Source: CAZBGL01 sp964491375 (GTDB taxonomy: Bacteria > Desulfobacterota > Deferrisomatia > Deferrisomatales > Deferrisomataceae). Taken from it: a stretch of 12,657 nucleotides of DNA. The translations under genes and the position numbers were made by a program. Location: positions 1-12,657 of the forward strand of contig CAZBGL010000215.1 in the NCBI GenBank assembly GCA_964491375.1, read 5' to 3'. Positions within the stretch are counted from its first letter, which is position 1. Each line of letters starts with the position of its first letter. Of the stretch, positions 6,857 to 12,657 are shown one piece after another. The notes under the pieces were generated by a model. The model worked only from the letters and a program-made list of their open reading frames with translations. It had not been told where the DNA came from and did not search any database.

Positions 6857-8322
6857 CCCCCAACCTCCCCGCACCCCATCCCTTCCAATGCCCGGGCCAC
6901 CTGCCGGACCACCCCCGCCGGGTCTCCGTCCCCCTCGGTCCCGACCCGCACCACCTGCAGCTCGGGCGCCAGCGTGGCAAGCAGACGCTCCACGTTCGGT
7001 CCGCCGGTTTCGGCCCCCTCCTCGGCGAGCACGACCACGGCCACGCGGGCACCCCGGCCGAGCCGCTCCAAGGCCTCCACGGACGAGGCCACGTGCTCCA
7101 CTCGATAGCCGGCCCGCTCGAGCGCGGCGCGGATCCGCCCGGCGTGCCCTCCGGGCCCCTCCACCACGAGGACGGAGCGTTCCGCGGCCTCCCGGTTCGT
7201 CGGTGGGCACTCCGGCCTGCCCGCACAAGGAAGCCACAACACGAACGTGCTGCCCTGCCCGGGGCCGGAGGCCAACTCGAGCCGGCCACCCCACCGATCC
7301 ACCGAGGCCCGGGCAAGGGCCAGTCCCATGCCCGGCCGGTTGTCCCGGTGCTTGGTCGTGAAGTACGGCTCGAAGATCCGGTCCCGGATCGCGTCGGGGA
7401 CCCCGGGGCCGGTGTCCGTGACATCGATCTGCACCCCCGGAATCCCCCCACGGCCCGCAGGCCGTGCCCGGATCGTCAGCCGTCCCCCTTCCGGCATGGC
7501 GTCCCGCGCGTTCAGCGCCAGGTGGAGGAGCACGCCGGTCAGCTGGCCGGGGTCGGCCCGGACCGAACCCGTGCCCTCCGCCACCGAAACCTCCAGCCGG
7601 ATCGCCTTCGGGAAGGTGCGCTCCAGGAGCGCCCGCAGGTCCCCGAGGCACGCGCGCACGTCCACCGCGCCCATCCCCCCTTTTCCCGCGCGCGCCACCC
7701 GTAGGAGCCGCCGGGTGAGCTCCCCTCCCCTCTGGCAGAGTTCCCGGATCCGATCGAGCTGCTCCCGCACCCCCGGAGGGCACTGCGTGTCCAAACCGGC
7801 CACGTACGCGCACCCCAGCACGCTGCCCAGGACGTTGTTGAAATCGTGGGCCACCCCGGCGGCCAGGCGGCCCACCGCCTCGAGCACCCGGCTGTTCAGC
7901 AACTCCCGCTCCAGCTCCGACTGGCGGCGTTCCGCATCCTTGCGGCGTTGGACGTCCCGGACGCTGGCGATCACCCGCTCGGCGCCCGCCACGCGGGCCC
8001 GCCGGAGCGCCACCTCCACCCAGAACAGCCGCCCGTGCCGGTCGCGGGCCAACCACTCGAACCGCTGGGGCCCTTCCTGCCGGGCCCTGCGCACCCACTC
8101 CCTGGCCTCCGTCTGGGAGAAAGGGGGATCGCCCTGGCTCAGGTCCTGGATCCGGAGCGAGAGCATCTCGATCCGGGTCCACCCATAGAGCTCGCAGGCC
8201 GCGCGGTTGACATGGAGAATGCGGCCGTCGGCCGGGTCGTGCACGAACACCGCGTCGTCCACCGCATCGAGAACGGCTGCCGCGAGTTCAAGTTCCCGGG
8301 AGGGGTCCGGGCGGGAGGACAT
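6853..8322 (-). CDS. soluble PAS histidine kinase with a C-terminal degenerate receiver domain
   Basis: A 489-residue protein without transmembrane segments. A PAS domain covers about 10-125 (AVFVHDPADGRILHVNRAA; DVQRRKDAE at its end). The HisKA H-box has His159 in LAAGVAHDFNNVLGSVLG. The ATPase domain shows the N-box (LALNARDAMPEGG, Asn271), G1 (DTGPGVPD, 303-310), the F-box FEPYFTTK (317-324) and G2 (GMGLALA, 331-337). From about 381 a receiver-like fold begins (RSVLVVEGPGG), but the strand where the phosphoacceptor Asp should sit reads VAVVVLAEEG and no matching Lys is evident. This part probably cannot be phosphorylated. ATG 8322 follows the ferritin stop by 49 bases and has only a weak ribosome-binding site; the frame extends to a GTG at 8439 inside ferritin, which I reject. 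No response regulator gene lies beside it. It overlaps the peptidase start. Confidence 0.9.
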   Translation of the reverse strand: MSSRPDPSRELELAAAVLDAVDDAVFVHDPADGRILHVNRAACELYGWTRIEMLSLRIQDLSQGDPPFSQTEAREWVRRARQEGPQRFEWLARDRHGRLFWVEVALRRARVAGAERVIASVRDVQRRKDAERRQSELERELLNSRVLEAVGRLAAGVAHDFNNVLGSVLGCAYVAGLDTQCPPGVREQLDRIRELCQRGGELTRRLLRVARAGKGGMGAVDVRACLGDLRALLERTFPKAIRLEVSVAEGTGSVRADPGQLTGVLLHLALNARDAMPEGGRLTIRARPAGRGGIPGVQIDVTDTGPGVPDAIRDRIFEPYFTTKHRDNRPGMGLALARASVDRWGGRLELASGPGQGSTFVLWLPCAGRPECPPTNREAAERSVLVVEGPGGHAGRIRAALERAGYRVEHVASSVEALERLGRGARVAVVVLAEEGAETGGPNVERLLATLAPELQVVRVGTEGDGDPAGVVRQVARALEGMGCGEVGG

Positions 8323-8342
8323 GGGGTTCCGGCATCCGGCGG

Positions 8343-8367
8343 CCGGGGCGGGCCGAGCCCGCCCCGG
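8343..8367 (-). terminator. 11-bp perfect GC hairpin right after ferritin
   Basis: CCGGGGCGGGC and GCCCGCCCCGG are exact inverted copies around a three-base loop, starting a few bases past the ferritin stop and ending 20 bases before the kinase ATG. There is no T-run, so it may be a Rho-independent-like terminator of a GC-rich genome, an mRNA 3' stabiliser, or a structure that lowers expression of the kinase. Confidence 0.5.
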
Positions 8368-8371
8368 GGGA

Positions 8372-8884
8372 TCACACAGCGCTCTGGGGGGGCGTGAAGG
8401 TGCGCTGACCGGCCTCTCGATCCAAGAGGAGCAGGCCACGGCCGTCCCCCTCCACCCGGCGCACCTTGGCCAGCCACGCGGAAAAGCTCGCCTCCTCCTC
8501 CACCTGCTCGGTCACGAACCACTGGAGGAAAATCCGGGTGGCGTGGTCGCTCTCGGCGATGGCCTGGTCCGTGAGGCGGTTGATCATGGCCGTGACCTTG
8601 CGCTCGTGTTCCAGGGCGAACCGGAACACGTCCACGGCCGAGTCGTAGTCGTTCCGGGGCTCCTCGATGGCGGCCATGCGTGCGCGGCCCCCGGCCTCGC
8701 AGATGTACCGGTAGAACTTGTCCGCATGGGTGAGCTCCTCCATCGCCTGCACCCGGAAAAAGTTGGCGAAACCGGGCAGGTCCTCCGACTCGAAGTAGGC
8801 GGCCATCGCCAGATACAGGTAGGCGGAGTAGAACTCGTTCCGCATCTGTTCGTTGAGCGCGTCCTGCATCGACTGGCTGATCAC
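8372..8884 (-). CDS. ftnA: bacterial non-heme ferritin
   Basis: A 170-residue cytoplasmic ferritin that stores iron by oxidising Fe(II) at a diiron site within each four-helix subunit. With the GTG at 8884 as start, the predicted iron ligands are Glu17, Glu50, His53, Glu94, Gln127 and Glu130, the same numbers as in E. coli FtnA. AAGGAGGG lies seven bases upstream, so this start is preferred to ATG 8869 and to the open frame reaching 9052. Typical segments include LNEQMRNEFYSAYLYLAMAA, AMEELTHADKFYRYI and FLQWFVTEQVEEE. A candidate promoter sits at the end of the upstream tex gene and a strong hairpin follows the stop, so it may be transcribed alone. No Fur-like box is evident. Confidence 0.95.
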   Translation of the reverse strand: MISQSMQDALNEQMRNEFYSAYLYLAMAAYFESEDLPGFANFFRVQAMEELTHADKFYRYICEAGGRARMAAIEEPRNDYDSAVDVFRFALEHERKVTAMINRLTDQAIAESDHATRIFLQWFVTEQVEEEASFSAWLAKVRRVEGDGRGLLLLDREAGQRTFTPPQSAV

Positions 8885-8891
8885 GGGTCTT

Positions 8892-8899
8892 CCCTCCTT
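8892..8899 (-). promoter_or_regulatory. ribosome-binding site that fixes the ferritin GTG start
   Basis: AAGGAGGG stands seven bases before the GTG at 8884. It is a close match to the anti-Shine-Dalgarno sequence and supports GTG over the ATG five codons downstream. Confidence 0.8.
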
Positions 8900-8933
8900 C
8901 GTCACGGTTGGGGTTGGAGTCTCCTGGGGGCCT

Positions 8934-8947
8934 CCCGGCACGCCGGG
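8934..8947 (-). other. small perfect hairpin in the ferritin leader
   Basis: CCCGGC and GCCGGG are inverted around two bases. If the candidate promoter is right, the hairpin lies about 7 to 20 bases into the ferritin mRNA. It could be a leader structure or the end of the tex transcript; chance is also possible. Confidence 0.3.
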
Positions 8948-8960
8948 CGGACGGGAGGAT

Positions 8961-8984
8961 TTCGTAGCACGGGGCCCGGGCCTG

Positions 8985-8988
<4 letters not shown>
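8961..8988 (-). promoter_or_regulatory. candidate sigma70 promoter of ferritin
   Basis: On the minus strand a perfect TTGACA (8983-8988) is followed after 16 bases by TACGAA (8961-8966), which is preceded by TGC as in an extended -10. The -35 box overlaps the tex stop codon. The implied leader is about 70 bases. The spacer contains the 10-base palindrome GGCCCGGGCC (8973-8982), a possible operator. Confidence 0.5.
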
Positions 8989-11219
<2,231 letters not shown>

Positions 11220-11226
11220 CGGGATG

Positions 11227-11234
11227 CCTCCTCC
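11227..11234 (-). promoter_or_regulatory. ribosome-binding site that fixes the tex TTG start
   Basis: GGAGGAGG stands seven bases before TTG 11219, whose codons then read LDASLVGRIA, the usual beginning of Tex proteins. No comparable site is seen before the GTG at 11279. Confidence 0.75.
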
Positions 11235-11245
11235 ATGCGCACGAA

Positions 11246-11268
11246 CGGCCGGCTCCGCGGGCCGGCCG
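11246..11268 (-). terminator. 8-bp perfect GC hairpin between DUF6485 and tex
   Basis: CGGCCGGC and GCCGGCCG are exact inverted copies around a seven-base loop, about 30 bases after the DUF6485 stop and just upstream of the tex ribosome-binding site. No T-run follows. It may end or attenuate the DUF6485 transcript, or shape the tex leader. Confidence 0.4.
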
Positions 11269-11300
11269 CATCCGTCCACGGCTTCCAGGCCCTGTGCCGG

Positions 11301-11492
11301 CTACCGGAACTGGGCGAGGAACGCCCCCATGGACCGGTCATAGGTCCGTTCCACCTCGGGCTTGAAGTAGCACGCCACCATCTGGTTCTTGGACCGGTGG
11401 TAGGCGATGCACTCGCAGCAGATCCCCTTGCGGGGGCAGCTCGGGTAGGTGCACGAACACCTGGCCAGGTTCTCCTGCTTCTTGCACTCCAT
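11301..11492 (-). CDS. DUF6485 family small cysteine-rich protein
   Basis: A 63-residue protein with eight cysteines, at positions 3, 12, 14, 19, 25, 26, 28 and 41, within MECKKQENLARCSCTYPSC, RKGICCECIAYHR and ACYFKPEVERTYDRS. This matches the small DUF6485 family as I recall it, found mostly in anaerobes. The Cys/His pattern suggests zinc or iron-sulfur binding, but no function is established to my knowledge. There is no signal peptide, so it is probably cytoplasmic. ATG 11492 is chosen because GGGAGG lies seven bases upstream and the cysteine motif begins right after it; the open frame extends to 11570, but those residues look like translated leader. The gene has its own candidate promoter and is flanked by hairpins on both sides. 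Confidence 0.9.
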   Translation of the reverse strand: MECKKQENLARCSCTYPSCPRKGICCECIAYHRSKNQMVACYFKPEVERTYDRSMGAFLAQFR

Positions 11493-11522
11493 GGCCTCTC
11501 CTCCCTGTGGCTCGGGGAACGC

Positions 11523-11535
11523 TTCCGGACCGGAA
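11523..11535. promoter_or_regulatory. interrupted palindrome at the predicted DUF6485 start site
   Basis: TTCCGG and CCGGAA flank a single base. The centre falls close to the predicted +1 of the candidate promoter, a usual place for a repressor. CCGG is common in this DNA, so chance is possible. Confidence 0.3.
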
Positions 11536-11540
11536 CCCCG

Positions 11541-11570
11541 AGGATACGGAAACCCCGTCCGGCCAGGCAA
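11541..11570 (-). promoter_or_regulatory. candidate sigma70 promoter of the DUF6485 gene
   Basis: TTGCCT (11565-11570) and TATCCT (11541-11546) on the minus strand are 18 bases apart and match consensus at four of six positions each. The leader to ATG 11492 would be about 42 bases. Confidence 0.4.
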
Positions 11571-11624
11571 GCGGGTCCGCCCGGGCCCCTCCCGCAGGCG
11601 ACCCGAGGCCTCTTCCGGTGCCGA

Positions 11625-11637
11625 CCGGCGAGGCCGG
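11625..11637 (-). terminator. short GC hairpin after the SNF2 helicase gene
   Basis: CCGGC and GCCGG pair around a CTC loop just past the helicase stop. The stem is only five base pairs and no T-run follows, so the terminator call is weak. Confidence 0.22.
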
Positions 11638-11648
11638 CGGCCGGCGCC

Positions 11649-12657
11649 CTACCGGGCATCCAGGAGTTCCCGCACGTCGTCCTCGGACAGGGGCACCTCG
11701 CCGCTCGGCCCGATCAGCCCCTCCGAGAGTTCCCGCTTCCGTTCCTGGAGCTCCAGGATCTTCTCCTCCACGGTTCCACGGGTGATCATGCGGTAGGCGA
11801 ACACCTTGCGGATCTGGCCGATCCGGTGGGCCCGGTCCGTCGCCTGGGTTTCCACGGCCGGGTTCCACCAGGGGTCGTACAGGATCACGTAGTCGGCGCC
11901 CGTGAGATTCAACCCTGCCCCCCCGGCCTTGAGGCTCACCAGGAACGCGCGCACCCGTTCGTCTTCCTGGAACCGCCGCACCTTCTGTTCGCGGTTGCGG
12001 GTGCGGCCGTCCAGATAGAGGTGCTCGATGCCCTCCGCTTCGAACCAGCGGCGCAACCGGCCGAGCACCCGGGTGAACTGGCTGAACACCAGGAGCCGGT
12101 GTCCCTCCTCCAGCACCTCGACGGCCGCCTCCCGGAACCGATCGAACTTGCCCGAGGGCACGCCCTCGCCCAGCCCCCCGGGAAGGACCTCGGGCAGACA
12201 GCACACCTGCCGGAGCCGGAGCAGCGCCTCGAGCACCGAAAACCGGGCCCGGGCGAACCCCTTGCGCTCGATCTCGCGGAGCACCCGGGCTCGGTTCGCC
12301 TCGAGCACGCTGCGGTACAGGGCCTCCTGCTCGGGCGTCATCTCGCACCACAGAATGCTTTCGACCTTCTCCGGCAGTTCCGGGGCCACCTGGGCCTTGA
12401 GCCGACGCAGGACGAACGGCGCGATCCGGCGCCGCAGCGAATCGCGCGCCTCGGTGTCTCCCTGGAGGATCGGCCGGACGTACCGGCGAACGAACGTTCG
12501 CTCGCCCCCCAGGAGCCCCGGGTTCAGGAACTGGAACAGGCTCCAGAGTTCCCCCATGTGGTTTTCCAAGGGGGTGCCCGTGAGCGCCATCCGCCGCCGC
12601 GCACGGAGTTCCCGAACCGCCCGGGCCGTCTGGGTGGCCGGGTTCTTGATCGCCTGG
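11649..12657 (-). CDS. SNF2-family DEAD/DEAH-box helicase, C-terminal part (5' end beyond window)
   Basis: The last 335 residues of an SNF2/Rad54-like ATPase are present; the frame runs open through the right edge, and the start is outside. The first visible residues are QAIKNPATQTARAV, which in this family directly follow the DExx box (DEAQ-IKNP). Then come motif III (LTGTPLEN), motif IV (LLVFSQFTRVLGRL), DGRTRNREQ, motif V (SLKAGGAGLNLTGADYVILY, then DPWWNPAVE) and motif VI (QATDRAHRIGQ), followed by the usual KVFAYRMITRGTVEEKI tail. Such proteins move along DNA or remodel protein-DNA complexes using ATP; in bacteria they are often standalone SWI2/SNF2 proteins. Whether an N-terminal SWIM zinc finger or other domain is present cannot be seen. 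The C-terminus ends normally after a short tail (VRELLDAR). Confidence 0.95.
   Translation of the reverse strand, partial: QAIKNPATQTARAVRELRARRRMALTGTPLENHMGELWSLFQFLNPGLLGGERTFVRRYVRPILQGDTEARDSLRRRIAPFVLRRLKAQVAPELPEKVESILWCEMTPEQEALYRSVLEANRARVLREIERKGFARARFSVLEALLRLRQVCCLPEVLPGGLGEGVPSGKFDRFREAAVEVLEEGHRLLVFSQFTRVLGRLRRWFEAEGIEHLYLDGRTRNREQKVRRFQEDERVRAFLVSLKAGGAGLNLTGADYVILYDPWWNPAVETQATDRAHRIGQIRKVFAYRMITRGTVEEKILELQERKRELSEGLIGPSGEVPLSEDDVRELLDAR

Noticed and set aside
5190..7451. 753-residue minus-strand frame overlapping the kinase and M1 peptidase
   Set aside because: A frame shadow: no motifs, and both overlapped genes have intact catalytic residues.
6857..8182. Upstream extension of the M1-M28 frame (about 442 residues)
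   Set aside because: It runs out of frame through the kinase gene, is Gly/Arg/Ala/Pro-rich, and the signal peptide at MKRIFLSAW marks the real start.
8885..8984. Fur box before ferritin
   Set aside because: No AT-rich GATAAT-type repeats are present in the gap.

Overview
All eight genes I can support lie on the minus strand, so the window reads right to left. Base composition is strongly GC-rich and C-rich on the plus strand, which explains the many long out-of-frame and antisense open frames. A TonB-dependent outer-membrane receptor shows a Gram-negative host. The mix of DUF6485, bacterial ferritin, a CHASE8-HAMP sensor with a YfiR-like protein, and a very large M1/M28 peptidase suggests a high-GC deltaproteobacterium-like lineage (Desulfuromonadota or Deferrisoma-type). 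That placement is inference from gene content only. I see no rRNA, tRNA, transposase, CRISPR array or phage gene.

Right part (about 8885-12657): the C-terminal part of an SNF2-family helicase, cut by the window edge; a 63-residue cysteine-rich DUF6485 protein with its own candidate promoter; the transcription accessory protein Tex, best started at a TTG with a near-perfect Shine-Dalgarno.

Middle (about 3581-8884): a ferritin whose GTG start gives exact E. coli FtnA residue numbering at the iron site, with a candidate promoter at the 3' end of tex. An 11-bp GC hairpin follows its stop. Next come a soluble PAS histidine kinase ending in a receiver-like domain without a phosphoacceptor Asp and, joined to it by an ATGA overlap, an exported 1091-residue protein carrying an M1 peptidase, an unassigned middle region, an M28 peptidase and a PDZ domain.

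Left part (1-3408): a likely operon of a TonB-dependent receptor, a YfiR/DUF4154 periplasmic protein, and (ATGA overlap) a CHASE8-HAMP inner-membrane sensor whose output domain lies outside the window. These three proteins span outer membrane, periplasm and inner membrane and look like one envelope signalling route. The most interesting items are this trans-envelope module, the kinase coupled to the double-protease fusion, and a nine-G run inside the sensor gene.
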